From: Leptolinea sp. UBA4782
Lineage (GTDB): Bacteria > Chloroflexota > Anaerolineae > Anaerolineales > Anaerolineaceae
Reading direction: 5' to 3'
Assembly: GCA_002403095.1 (NCBI GenBank)
Contig: DHHC01000019.1
Coordinates: 3,129 to 67,128, forward strand
Length of the DNA stretch: 64,000 nt
Part shown: positions 24,751 through 34,127 of the stretch, piece by piece
How positions within the stretch are numbered: position 1 is the stretch's first letter
Layout of the letters: each line of letters begins with the position of its first letter
Position numbers and translations under genes: made by a program
The notes under the pieces: generated by a model
The model's database searches: none
What the model saw: only the letters and a program-made list of their open reading frames with translations
Told to the model about the DNA's origin: nothing

Positions 24751-25641
24751 ATGAACAAGAGCAAGGTTCTCCCTTACCTGGCGCTGCTTGGCTGTGTGCT
24801 GGCGTTATCCCTATCTTCGCTGTTCATCCGGCTGGCGGAAGCATCACCCCTGGTGACCACCTTCTACCGGATGGCGATTGCCGCCCTGGTATTCACCCCT
24901 TTCGGGATTCATTCACTCAAAAGGCAGACAAGACTCAAGCCCGCACACCTGCTTTTCCCTATCCTAGCAGGCGGGTTATCTGCTTTCGACCACGCTACCT
25001 GGGGATTCTCGATTATGCTCACCCGGGTTGCCAATGCGACATTACTGAACAATATAGCCCCCTTATGGGTGGCGCTGGTCGCCTGGCTTGTATGGAAGCG
25101 CAAGCCATCTTCACGGTTCTGGATTGGTTTGCTCTTTACCATGGCGGGCGCTACCGTGGTGCTCGGTTATGACATGCTGATGCATCCAACGCTGACCTAC
25201 GGTGATCTGCTGGCGGTGCTGTCCAGCTTCTTCTATGCCGGGTATTACCTGGTAACCGAACGCGGCCGGATTGTCCTGCCTGCTATCACGTATGTCTGGC
25301 TGGCTACCACCTCAACTGCGGTGGTCCTGCTGGCAGCCAACCTGGTTTCCGGTCAAAGCCTGGCTGGCTATCCCCTCAATACCTACCTGGTTTTCCTGGC
25401 TGCCGGGTTAATTTCCCAGGCAGGTGGGTATTTCTCGATTGTGTATGCGCTCGGGCACCTTTCTGCAGCGGTTGTTTCTCCCACCATGATCGCCCAGCCC
25501 GTACTCACAGCTTTGCTGGCAATCCCGATCCTGGGAGAGTCACTCTTTCCCGGTCAGCTGATCGGCGGGGTGGTTGTGCTCCTGGGGATATTCCTGGTCA
25601 ATACTGCACCTCCACAGCCACGCAAGCTTGTCGCTGATTAA
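24751..25641 (+). CDS. EamA-family (DMT) transporter, gene 1
   Basis: 296 residues, about ten transmembrane segments in two EamA repeats (LSSLFIRLAEASPLVTTFYRM; later AAVVSPTMIAQPVLTALLAIPILGE). These are exporters of amino acids, metabolites or drugs; the substrate is unknown. I use ATG 24751; TACAAT lies eight bases before it without a Shine-Dalgarno site, so the message is probably leaderless. It converges on the PlsC-like gene, with stop codons sharing a 14-bp palindrome (GCTGATTAATCAGC at 25633-25646). Confidence 0.88.
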   Translation: MNKSKVLPYLALLGCVLALSLSSLFIRLAEASPLVTTFYRMAIAALVFTPFGIHSLKRQTRLKPAHLLFPILAGGLSAFDHATWGFSIMLTRVANATLLNNIAPLWVALVAWLVWKRKPSSRFWIGLLFTMAGATVVLGYDMLMHPTLTYGDLLAVLSSFFYAGYYLVTERGRIVLPAITYVWLATTSTAVVLLAANLVSGQSLAGYPLNTYLVFLAAGLISQAGGYFSIVYALGHLSAAVVSPTMIAQPVLTALLAIPILGESLFPGQLIGGVVVLLGIFLVNTAPPQPRKLVAD

Positions 25642-26333
25642 TCAGCCTGGCGATTCTCAGCTTTGAAGTATAGTTTCTGCATTTCCTCTTCAATAGGGTA
25701 CCTGGCTTGAATTAAGTCCTGGCGGGGAGAGCTGGTAAATGCCAATTCAATTGGCTCACCGATCAGGATCTGTTTACTTTTCGCATGCACAAGGGTAGGG
25801 ATGATAGGCAAGCCTTTGCCTGTTTTTCGGCGGTAAATCTGGCAAAGCCAGGTATAACCGGTAGAAAGCGGGCGGATGCCCGTTACCGGATCCGGTTTTT
25901 CCAGTGGTTTTTCAGGGAAGATGAGCAGCCACTTTCCATCCAGAAGAAGTTGGATGCTGCGTGTAAACGCCTGGCGGATGGATGTCACCTGCGTATTAAC
26001 CGGGATTCCATCCAATCCGTTTAGCAACCAGGCGGCAATCCTTCCCACTACCTTCGCTGTCAGCCGACCGAGCCGGCCATGCAGTTTCCAGACCGGTTCG
26101 ATAAAATCCTGGTATAGGTACTCAGGGGCTTTCTCAGCCTCCATCATATCGGTGATGATCCACGGATAAAGCTGGATGGGGAAGGTGATCATCATGGCAA
26201 TCGGGCCAACTTCGCCGAGGTGGTTGGCAATCACAATTGCTGGACCTTTTTCTGGAAGGTTTTCCCTGCCAACCAACTTAAAACGCAAAGGAGCCCCAGC
26301 CGCCTTGACCAAAAATACCAGTAACTTACTCAT
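25638..26333 (-). CDS. PlsC-like lysophospholipid acyltransferase homologue lacking the catalytic Asp
   Basis: 231 residues. It has the overall plan of 1-acylglycerol-3-phosphate acyltransferases: N-terminal helix, NH block (IANHLGEVGP, about 35-44), DGIPV (about 109-113) and the substrate-binding FPEKPLEKP (about 140-148). In active enzymes the first block is NHxxxxD; here the Asp position is Gly, and FPEGT is FPEKP. It may therefore acylate by another route, have another substrate or be inactive. It stands alone, convergent with EamA-1 and divergent from the ECF sigma gene. Confidence 0.75.
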   Translation of the reverse strand: MSKLLVFLVKAAGAPLRFKLVGRENLPEKGPAIVIANHLGEVGPIAMMITFPIQLYPWIITDMMEAEKAPEYLYQDFIEPVWKLHGRLGRLTAKVVGRIAAWLLNGLDGIPVNTQVTSIRQAFTRSIQLLLDGKWLLIFPEKPLEKPDPVTGIRPLSTGYTWLCQIYRRKTGKGLPIIPTLVHAKSKQILIGEPIELAFTSSPRQDLIQARYPIEEEMQKLYFKAENRQAD

Positions 26334-26374
26334 CCCACAACCCCAACTTCAGAATAACGAGCATCCTTCATTAC

Positions 26375-26388
26375 ACAAATATATTTGT
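26375..26388. promoter_or_regulatory. 14-bp palindrome between divergent plsC-like and ECF sigma genes
   Basis: ACAAATATATTTGT, perfect, in an AT-rich 160-base intergenic stretch that contains both promoters. It is a possible operator for either gene; no family assignment. Confidence 0.35.
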
Positions 26389-26508
26389 AACAGAAAATCA
26401 CCCAGTTTTTCAATCACATTCTCTCTTACAATAATAATGACAAAATTATGCAACGAATCGGAATTTTTTGCGTATATTGAGTAGAACATCTCAGATATGG
26501 AGAATGGT

Positions 26509-27099
26509 GTGGCCAACGACCAGCCGGAATGGCTAAGCAGGGCACTCAAAGGAGATCAAGAAGCGTTCAGCCTGCTGGTAGAGACTTACCAGCGGCCGGT
26601 CTACAACCTTTGTTACCGTATGCTTGGTGATCCCGCTGAGGCTGAAGATGCCGCCCAGGATACTTTCTGGAGGGCATTCCAGCACTTAAACCGGTATGAC
26701 CCCGCCCGGCCTTTCATGACCTGGCTGCTTTCGATCGCTGCGCATTTCTGTATTGACCTGCAGCGTAAAAAGCGGATGCCCCGGTTCTCCATTGACCTGG
26801 TGGTCGAAGAGATGCTACCGGATCCGGCTCCCGGACCGGAAAAAACCGCCAGCCAGAAGGAAGAAAACCAGATCCTTCATGCTGTGCTTGGCAAAATGAA
26901 ACCGGAGGACCGTGCCGTGATTGTTTTGCGTTACTGGTATCAAATGCCCGAGGAGGAGATCGCACAGGCGCTTTCAACCACGGTGAGTTCAGTCAAGAGC
27001 CGTCTGCACCGCGCCAGGTTGATGATCGCCGAACAATACCAGGTACCATCAGCGATGCCCGCCAATGGAGGTAAGTATTATGAACCATCACCCTTATGA
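26509..27099 (+). CDS. ECF-subfamily RNA polymerase sigma factor
   Basis: 196 residues. Region 2 (YQRPVYNLCYRMLGDPAEAEDAAQDTFWRAFQHLNRYDPARPFMTWLLSIAAHFCIDLQR) and region 4 (ALSTTVSSVKSRLHRARLMI) are clear, with no region 3. It directs transcription of a small regulon, usually envelope stress. The GTG at 26509 has GGAG six bases upstream; an ATG at 26497 would add four residues but has no such site. The anti-sigma gene overlaps its 3' end by 20 bases, the usual pairing. Confidence 0.92.
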   Translation: MANDQPEWLSRALKGDQEAFSLLVETYQRPVYNLCYRMLGDPAEAEDAAQDTFWRAFQHLNRYDPARPFMTWLLSIAAHFCIDLQRKKRMPRFSIDLVVEEMLPDPAPGPEKTASQKEENQILHAVLGKMKPEDRAVIVLRYWYQMPEEEIAQALSTTVSSVKSRLHRARLMIAEQYQVPSAMPANGGKYYEPSPL

Positions 27100-27646
27100 A
27101 GAGTGGATCCTCAGTGATGAAACCCTGAGCCCAGCTGAAAATGCCAGCGTGCAGGAACACCTGGCAGCCTGCCCCGAATGCCGGCAGTTAAAAACCCGCT
27201 GGGAGGCAGCAAAACTGCAGATCAACAGGGCAGGATTGGCAGCACCGGCAACAGGCTTTACCATGCGCTGGCAAAAGAACCTGCCTGATCGCATCAGCCA
27301 GTTGGAAACCCAATCGGCGCGCCGTTTCCTGTTTATTATCCTGGCTTGTTCCGCAGCCATGCTGGCAGGCTGGGTTTTCACCTGGCTGCTGAACAACCCG
27401 ACAGCAAGTATCGCAACATCCCTGATCAAATTAACCGCCAATGCAATCCTGGTCTTCCAGGGTATCAAATTCATGGTGTTCCCTGCCCTCAGGTCAATCC
27501 CGCTGGTTTATATCCTGGCAGGTATTTCTATAGCCGGCACCACCGCCCTGATGCTTTCTGCGGTATGGGCTGGGGCGATCTGGCATTATGTATTCCGCAA
27601 GCCCCAAAGTTTGGAATTAGTAAAAGAGGGAGAAAAAAACAAATGA
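27080..27646 (+). CDS. Membrane anti-sigma factor with zinc-finger (ZAS) domain
   Basis: 188 residues. N-terminal HLAACPEC, the Hx3Cx2C zinc motif of anti-sigma domains, followed by about three transmembrane segments (RFLFIILACSAAMLAGWVFTWLL and two more). It should hold the ECF factor at the membrane until a signal releases it. Start ATG 27080 has GGAGG eight bases upstream and lies within the sigma gene's end. Its stop overlaps the next ATG. Confidence 0.85.
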   Translation: MNHHPYEEWILSDETLSPAENASVQEHLAACPECRQLKTRWEAAKLQINRAGLAAPATGFTMRWQKNLPDRISQLETQSARRFLFIILACSAAMLAGWVFTWLLNNPTASIATSLIKLTANAILVFQGIKFMVFPALRSIPLVYILAGISIAGTTALMLSAVWAGAIWHYVFRKPQSLELVKEGEKNK

Positions 27647-28770
27647 AAACAATAAGGTCAATTCTTCTTAGCCTATTCATTACCTGTGGATTGCTGTTCA
27701 CCGTTATCATGCCGGTCCATGCCCAATCGCAGGAATGCGATTCGGTGGTGCTGGGCGATTCCTGCGTTGTACCGGATGGTCAGACATTCAATGGCGATAT
27801 GGTGGTCTTCGGCGGAATGGTAACCCTGGAACAGGGAGCAACCGTTGACGGAGACCTGGCCCTGACTGGCGGTTCTTTGGAAGTGTATGGAACCCTGAAC
27901 GGAGACCTGGTGTCTACCGGCGGTTTTGTTCACCTGCATGATGGTGCTGTGATTAATGGCGATATCACCCGCATTGGTGGTAACCTGGTACAGGATGCCG
28001 GTGCAGAGGTTAACGGCAACATCATCACCACCACCAATTCCGGGATCAACGTCCCCAAGGATGGCTTAGACTTTTCCCGGTTGCGTGAAGCATTCAAACC
28101 GATCCGCAACTTTTTCGGGTCAATTTTCCAGGCTCTGGCATTTGCGATCATAGCCATCATCGTGGCACTGGTTGCACCGAAAGGTACAGACCGGCTTTCA
28201 AAAACCATCCGCGGCAACTTTGCGCTCTGTTTGGGCATGGGTGCCCTGGGTTTCCTGGTAGTCTTTTTGGGAAGTATCCTGTTCACCATCACAATAATCG
28301 GTATCCCACTTGCCATCCTGGTCTTGATAACCTTCAGTATTATGCTGGTTTTTGGCTGGATCGGCCTGGGGCTGGAACTGGGCAGAAGGATGGAAAAGCT
28401 TTTCAAAACCACCTGGAGCAGCTCGATTGCTACCGGCCTGGGAACCCTTACCCTCTCCTTGGCAATGGCATTGATCGGATGGATACCCTGCCTGGGCTGG
28501 CTGGTGGTAACCCTGGTGGCAATGACAGGTTTTGGCAGCGTAGTGCTGACCAGGTTTGGCACACGGCTGCCTGACAGCATTCATCCTGACCAACCAACCC
28601 CGCCTGCAGGACCGGGCAACGCAGTGGCAGTAGCACAAGAATCAGCAAGCAGCCATCCTGCAGGAGAAGTCCAAACCCTGGATGAAGAGGATGTCAAGAA
28701 AGTGGTGAGCAGCTCTGACTGGAAATCAGAAGGACCTGACCAAAACGATCCGCTGCCGCCTGCAGGATGA
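27643..28770 (+). CDS. Secreted bactofilin-like (polymer-forming) membrane protein
   Basis: 375 residues. Signal peptide (1-27, ending VHAQ), then a right-handed beta-helix-like region (about 35-150) of repeats such as FNGDMVVFGGMVTLEQGATVDGDLALTGGSLEVYGTLNGDL, as in polymer-forming cytoskeletal/bactofilin proteins but predicted outside the membrane. About five transmembrane segments follow (160-310), with an acidic tail. It overlaps the anti-sigma stop (ATGA) and is probably a target or partner of the sigma system, for example an envelope scaffold. The function is inferred from context. Confidence 0.75.
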   Translation: MKTIRSILLSLFITCGLLFTVIMPVHAQSQECDSVVLGDSCVVPDGQTFNGDMVVFGGMVTLEQGATVDGDLALTGGSLEVYGTLNGDLVSTGGFVHLHDGAVINGDITRIGGNLVQDAGAEVNGNIITTTNSGINVPKDGLDFSRLREAFKPIRNFFGSIFQALAFAIIAIIVALVAPKGTDRLSKTIRGNFALCLGMGALGFLVVFLGSILFTITIIGIPLAILVLITFSIMLVFGWIGLGLELGRRMEKLFKTTWSSSIATGLGTLTLSLAMALIGWIPCLGWLVVTLVAMTGFGSVVLTRFGTRLPDSIHPDQPTPPAGPGNAVAVAQESASSHPAGEVQTLDEEDVKKVVSSSDWKSEGPDQNDPLPPAG

Positions 28771-28817
28771 TGGCAAGAACCGGACCATGGATAATTAAGA
28801 GGTTAACAGGAGGTAAT

Positions 28818-29672
28818 ATGAAAAGACTGGTTGTAATATCATTGCTGCTCATCCTGGCGTTGACCAGCCTGGCTTGTTTCAGGCTGCCGTTCCAATTCTC
28901 AGAACCCGGTGACACGAAAGTAATGGAGATAAACGAAGCACATTCAACGGGATCGCCTGTAGCCCTAACCTTAATGATGGGTGGCGGAAAAGTCTCCATC
29001 CAACCCGGAGCGCAAAACCTGGTGGAGGGGACAGTTAAATACAACTTTGATGCCTGGAAACCGGTGATCGAACGGGGTTTGGCTTCATTGACAATCAGGC
29101 AAACCTTTGACCTGAAGGACGTACCCTTTGACCTCAATGATAGTGTGAACGAATGGGACCTCAAGCTTGGTTTGAAACCGATGGACCTGACCATAAATGG
29201 CGGCGCTTACGAGGCAAATTTTGAACTGGGCGGTTTGGCATTAACCAGGCTGAGGATCAGTGAAGGCGCCTCAAGTACTGAGGTGCATTTTTCACAACCT
29301 AACCCTGAAGTAATGGAAAAATTTAGCTTCAATACCGGGGCTTCCCAGGTTAAGCTAATCGGGCTGGCAAATGCCAACCCGAAGGAGATTGCCTTTTCAA
29401 GCGGCGCAGGCGCTTACACCCTAGATTTCAGCGGCGAGTTGCGCCAGGATATCGAAGTGACCATAAATTCTGCCATCAGTGATGTAAAAATCATCGTTCC
29501 GGCAGGCACCCATTGCCAGGTAGATGTTACTGAAGGCGTCAGCAATGTCAACATCACCGGTACCTGGACGAACCAGGACCAGGTCTACTCAACCGGGGGT
29601 GATGGTTACACGATCCATATCACCATCCAGATGGGACTGGGAAATGTTGAATTGATCCAGGAAGGGGAGTAA
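28818..29672 (+). CDS. Toast-rack-type lipoprotein (LiaF-like beta domain)
   Basis: 284 residues. Lipobox SLAC with Cys20; the remainder is an all-beta repetitive domain (GGGKVSIQPGAQNLVEGTVKYNF..., GASSTEVHFSQPNPEVMEKFSFNTGASQVKLIGL) like toast_rack/DUF2154 domains of LiaF-type envelope-stress proteins. ATG follows AGGAGG. As the fourth gene after sigma, anti-sigma and bactofilin-like genes, it completes what looks like an envelope-stress module. Confidence 0.75.
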   Translation: MKRLVVISLLLILALTSLACFRLPFQFSEPGDTKVMEINEAHSTGSPVALTLMMGGGKVSIQPGAQNLVEGTVKYNFDAWKPVIERGLASLTIRQTFDLKDVPFDLNDSVNEWDLKLGLKPMDLTINGGAYEANFELGGLALTRLRISEGASSTEVHFSQPNPEVMEKFSFNTGASQVKLIGLANANPKEIAFSSGAGAYTLDFSGELRQDIEVTINSAISDVKIIVPAGTHCQVDVTEGVSNVNITGTWTNQDQVYSTGGDGYTIHITIQMGLGNVELIQEGE

Positions 29673-30821
29673 TCAGCGCTTGCGGAAAAGCAGCCCCAGC
29701 AGGCTGCCAGCCAGGGCGAGCGCTGCGCTGAGATAGAACACCGGGTTAAACCCGTACAGGTCTGCCAGTTTGCCGCTCAAGAGGGTACCCAACGCGCCGC
29801 TGGCAAAGATGAAACCCAGCGTCAGGCCGGATGCCAGACCAACACCAACTGTGAATAAGTGCTGTGCAATGACAATGATAGCGTTAAAACAAGAACTGGT
29901 GAGAAAGCCCGAAAGCGGTACCAGTACATACAACCACCAGGAGTAGTTAGCTAAAGGGATGAGCAAGAACGGGATAGCCCCCAGCCCCAGCCCGAAAAAG
30001 ATCACGCGCCATTTCCCAAACTTGTCAGCAGCTCTTCCCCCAAATAATGTACCAACAGCAGATCCACCGCTAAACAGAGAAATCATTACCCCATAACTGG
30101 CTGGCTGCCAGCCAGCGTCGCTCAGGTATTTTGGCAAAAAAACCGACATGTTCTGCTGCGCCCACGATTGAAAAGCAGCCAGGGCAATCAGGGCAATGAT
30201 CATGCCTGCCCCTTGTTTTTCTATTGCAACCGCCTCAGCCTTCGGCCCATTTGTAGTGGAGAAATAATTCTTCAACCGGAAAGCCAAACCGGCAACCGGG
30301 AAAGCGGCAACAGCCAGGACAGCCAACCCGCGCAGCCCCCAGGTTTGCAGCAGGATACCAGCCAGGATTGGACCAATAAAGTAACCTAACGAGCCAAACA
30401 GCGAGAACATCGAGGAAGCGGTGGTTTCCTGCCCCTTGAGTTTTAAACGCCCAATCATGGTCGCCTGTGCTATCCCCGAGGGATGCACTGCCCCGGAACC
30501 CAGGCTGCCGATGATCAGGAAAACCAGCGAGCTTTCACCCGGGATCAATACTGCCAGGCTGAGGAAAACCGTCATCCAGGCAACACCGCCTGAGACTACC
30601 CAGCGGGTGCCGATACGGTCGCTGAAGTAACCAAATATCGGCTGAGAGAGCGACCCGAAAATGACATAAATGGTGCTGACCACTCCAATCATGGCATTGG
30701 TCAACCCCAATGGCTCACTCAGGTAAGTGATAATAAGGCTCCGCAGACTGTTGATCATATCTACGGTGAAATGGCCCAGCACAACAGCCAGGAAGTAGGG
30801 ATCTGAGAAAAGGGAGGTCAT
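29673..30821 (-). CDS. Major facilitator superfamily transporter (Fsr-like)
   Basis: 382 residues, about 12 transmembrane segments. It resembles fosmidomycin-resistance-type MFS carriers: GHFTVDMINSLRSLIITYL, GYFSDRIGTRWVV (A-motif-like loop), GSGAVHPSG. Substrate unknown. Start ATG overlaps the nadD stop (ATGA), so it is the third gene of obgE-nadD-MFS. Its stop lies directly against the stop of the toast-rack gene on the other strand. Confidence 0.88.
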   Translation of the reverse strand: MTSLFSDPYFLAVVLGHFTVDMINSLRSLIITYLSEPLGLTNAMIGVVSTIYVIFGSLSQPIFGYFSDRIGTRWVVSGGVAWMTVFLSLAVLIPGESSLVFLIIGSLGSGAVHPSGIAQATMIGRLKLKGQETTASSMFSLFGSLGYFIGPILAGILLQTWGLRGLAVLAVAAFPVAGLAFRLKNYFSTTNGPKAEAVAIEKQGAGMIIALIALAAFQSWAQQNMSVFLPKYLSDAGWQPASYGVMISLFSGGSAVGTLFGGRAADKFGKWRVIFFGLGLGAIPFLLIPLANYSWWLYVLVPLSGFLTSSCFNAIIVIAQHLFTVGVGLASGLTLGFIFASGALGTLLSGKLADLYGFNPVFYLSAALALAGSLLGLLFRKR

Positions 30822-31420
30822 GCCTGGCGGTAATACCCCCGCTTACAAATCAATGTATACACTTGCGGAAGCAAGTAATAGCGGTAAGGCATTCCGTCAG
30901 ATATGCGCTGCCGGATTTGCTTGGAGCTGATCTCCAGCAGAGGCACATCGATAAAGCGCAGTTTGGGTGTCAATCCCGGCAGCTGTTCTTCCAGCCAGGG
31001 CAGGTTTACTTCATCATCCGGCCGGCGCATCACCCCGAGGGCATGGCAGGCCTGGATGAATTCCAGCGGGCGGTCCCAGTTGGGTAAATCATGCAGTGAA
31101 TCGCCCCCAATAAGGTAAACTAGTTCGTCATCCGGGTACTGACCATTCAAAATATGCATGGTGTCAGAAACGAAATGCGGACCCGGCCGGTCGATCTCCA
31201 CCCGTGAAAGCTCAAAAAGCGGCTCGCTGCGCAAGGCGGCCTGCGATAGCGCCAGGCGCTGCCGGATCGGGCTGATCTCCTGCCCGCGCTTGTGGGGAGG
31301 GTCCGGCGTTAACACCCACAAAAGGCGGTCCAGCTTCAGTTGAGAATACGCCTCCATTGCCAGGATCATGTGCCCCAGGTGGGGAGGATCAAACGTGCCG
31401 CCAAAAACGCCTATGCGCAT
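30818..31420 (-). CDS. nadD: Nicotinate-nucleotide adenylyltransferase
   Basis: 200 residues, normal length. Transfers AMP from ATP to nicotinate mononucleotide in NAD synthesis. Seen: GGTFDPPHLGH (residues 6-16, nucleotide-binding HxGH), PPHKRG, IGGDSLHDLPNW and the C-terminal ISSKQIRQRI (SSTxIR-like). It starts three bases after the obgE stop. Confidence 0.97.
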   Translation of the reverse strand: MRIGVFGGTFDPPHLGHMILAMEAYSQLKLDRLLWVLTPDPPHKRGQEISPIRQRLALSQAALRSEPLFELSRVEIDRPGPHFVSDTMHILNGQYPDDELVYLIGGDSLHDLPNWDRPLEFIQACHALGVMRRPDDEVNLPWLEEQLPGLTPKLRFIDVPLLEISSKQIRQRISDGMPYRYYLLPQVYTLICKRGYYRQA

Positions 31421-31423
31421 ATT

Positions 31424-32680
31424 TCAGTCCTGCCATTCCAATTCATAATCACCGATCCAGACCGTGTCGCCCTGCTGCACGCCTGCATCGCGCAAAGCCT
31501 GGTCGATGCCAAGCATAACCAGCATATGGTGGAATCGCCGGAGGCTGTCTTCGTATTCCCAGTAGGTCATACTGGCAGCACGCTCGATCGAGGCCCCTGA
31601 CACCTTCCAGCCTTCAGGCACCTGGGTGATGGTAAAAGCACGTGGGTCTTCAGCTGCCCGGTAAACTGGCATTTCTGTCACCTCGCGCGGGCTGGGTGCA
31701 GTCTGCAGTAGCTCAGCAACCTTCTTCACCACCTCTTCCAGGCCAGTTCTGGCCAGGGCAGAAATGGTCAGGAACTCGTACCCGCGTTTGCGGATGGCGC
31801 GTTCAATTTTCTTTGCCCGATCCTGCACTTCAGGCATATCCATCTTGTTCAATACAACCAGCTGGGGCTTTTCAGCCAGGGTTTCATCAAATAAAGCCAT
31901 TTCGCTGTTGATTTGGGCAAAATCCAGCAACGGGTCTTCTGCCAGTCCATCTAACAGGTGAACCAGCACCCTGGTGCGCTGGATGTGCCGCAAGAATGCA
32001 TCTCCAAGCCCGGCACCGGCATGTGCGCCCTCGATCAACCCGGGGATATCTGCCATCACAAAGCGGGTATCCCGGTCTAGTTCTACCACACCCAGGTTAG
32101 GCTCCAGGGTAGTAAATGGATAATCTGCAATTTTGGGGCTGGCGTTGGTCAAGGCTGCCAGCAGGCTCGACTTGCCTGCATTGGGCACCCCCACAATACC
32201 GACATCCGCAATCAACTTCAGTTCAAGGCGGATCAGCTTTTCTTCCGCCGGTTCGCCTTTTTCAGCGATTCGCGGCGCTTGCCGGCTGGCTGTGGCAAAG
32301 TGCTGGTTGCCTCGTCCTCCTCGCCCGCCCTTGCATACCACCAGCCGCTGCCCGGACGCAACCAGGTCGCCCAGCACGGCATCGGTATTCTGGTCATACA
32401 CCACTGTTCCAGGCGGCACCAGGATTACCAGGTCCGAAGCAGATCTGCCGGTCATATTGCTGGGACCGCCAGCCTTGCCATCATTCGCAAAGTAGCGGGC
32501 TTTGTGCCGGAATTCTGCCAGCGTATTCTTGGTTGGCATCACCTCAAGGATGACATCGCCCCCCCTGCCGCCGTCTCCCCCATCCGGTCCGCCGCGGGTA
32601 ACATATTTCTCACGGTGAAAATGGACCATGCCATCACCGCCTTTGCCTGAGCGAACCTGGATTACAACTTCATCAATCAT
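31424..32680 (-). CDS. obgE: GTPase Obg/CgtA
   Basis: 418 residues with all three Obg parts: glycine-rich Obg fold (1-155; GGDGGRGGDVILE, KGGRGGRGNQHFATA), G domain (about 156-330; GVPNAGKSSLLAAL, DIPGLIEGAHAGAGLGDAFLRH, NKMD) and the C-terminal OCT domain (about 340-418). Acts in 50S subunit assembly and stress control. First gene of the obgE-nadD-MFS operon, with AGGAAT before the ATG. Confidence 0.98.
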   Translation of the reverse strand: MIDEVVIQVRSGKGGDGMVHFHREKYVTRGGPDGGDGGRGGDVILEVMPTKNTLAEFRHKARYFANDGKAGGPSNMTGRSASDLVILVPPGTVVYDQNTDAVLGDLVASGQRLVVCKGGRGGRGNQHFATASRQAPRIAEKGEPAEEKLIRLELKLIADVGIVGVPNAGKSSLLAALTNASPKIADYPFTTLEPNLGVVELDRDTRFVMADIPGLIEGAHAGAGLGDAFLRHIQRTRVLVHLLDGLAEDPLLDFAQINSEMALFDETLAEKPQLVVLNKMDMPEVQDRAKKIERAIRKRGYEFLTISALARTGLEEVVKKVAELLQTAPSPREVTEMPVYRAAEDPRAFTITQVPEGWKVSGASIERAASMTYWEYEDSLRRFHHMLVMLGIDQALRDAGVQQGDTVWIGDYELEWQD

Positions 32681-32703
32681 TACAATTCCTGAAATATGTG
32701 CAA

Positions 32704-32734
32704 AGCCAGCAGAGCAGCTCGCGCCCTGCTGGCT
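32704..32734 (-). terminator. Possible terminator after the cPGS-like GTPase gene
   Basis: AGCCAGCAG / CTGCTGGCT, a 9-bp stem with a 13-base loop, 18 bases past the stop of the gene at 32752. The minus-strand tail is only GGCTTTGC, so termination is uncertain. Confidence 0.35.
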
Positions 32735-32751
32735 GTTGTGTTACCTGAAAA

Positions 32752-34074
<1,323 letters not shown>

Positions 34075-34127
34075 TTTATTGCTCCTTTTTTGGTTTTATC
34101 AGGCATCTTTCGCCTGGTTATTTACTC

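Noticed and set aside
27346..27642. Upstream in-frame extension of the bactofilin-like gene
   Set aside because: The extension runs through the anti-sigma gene in another frame; the ATG at 27643 gives a proper signal peptide.
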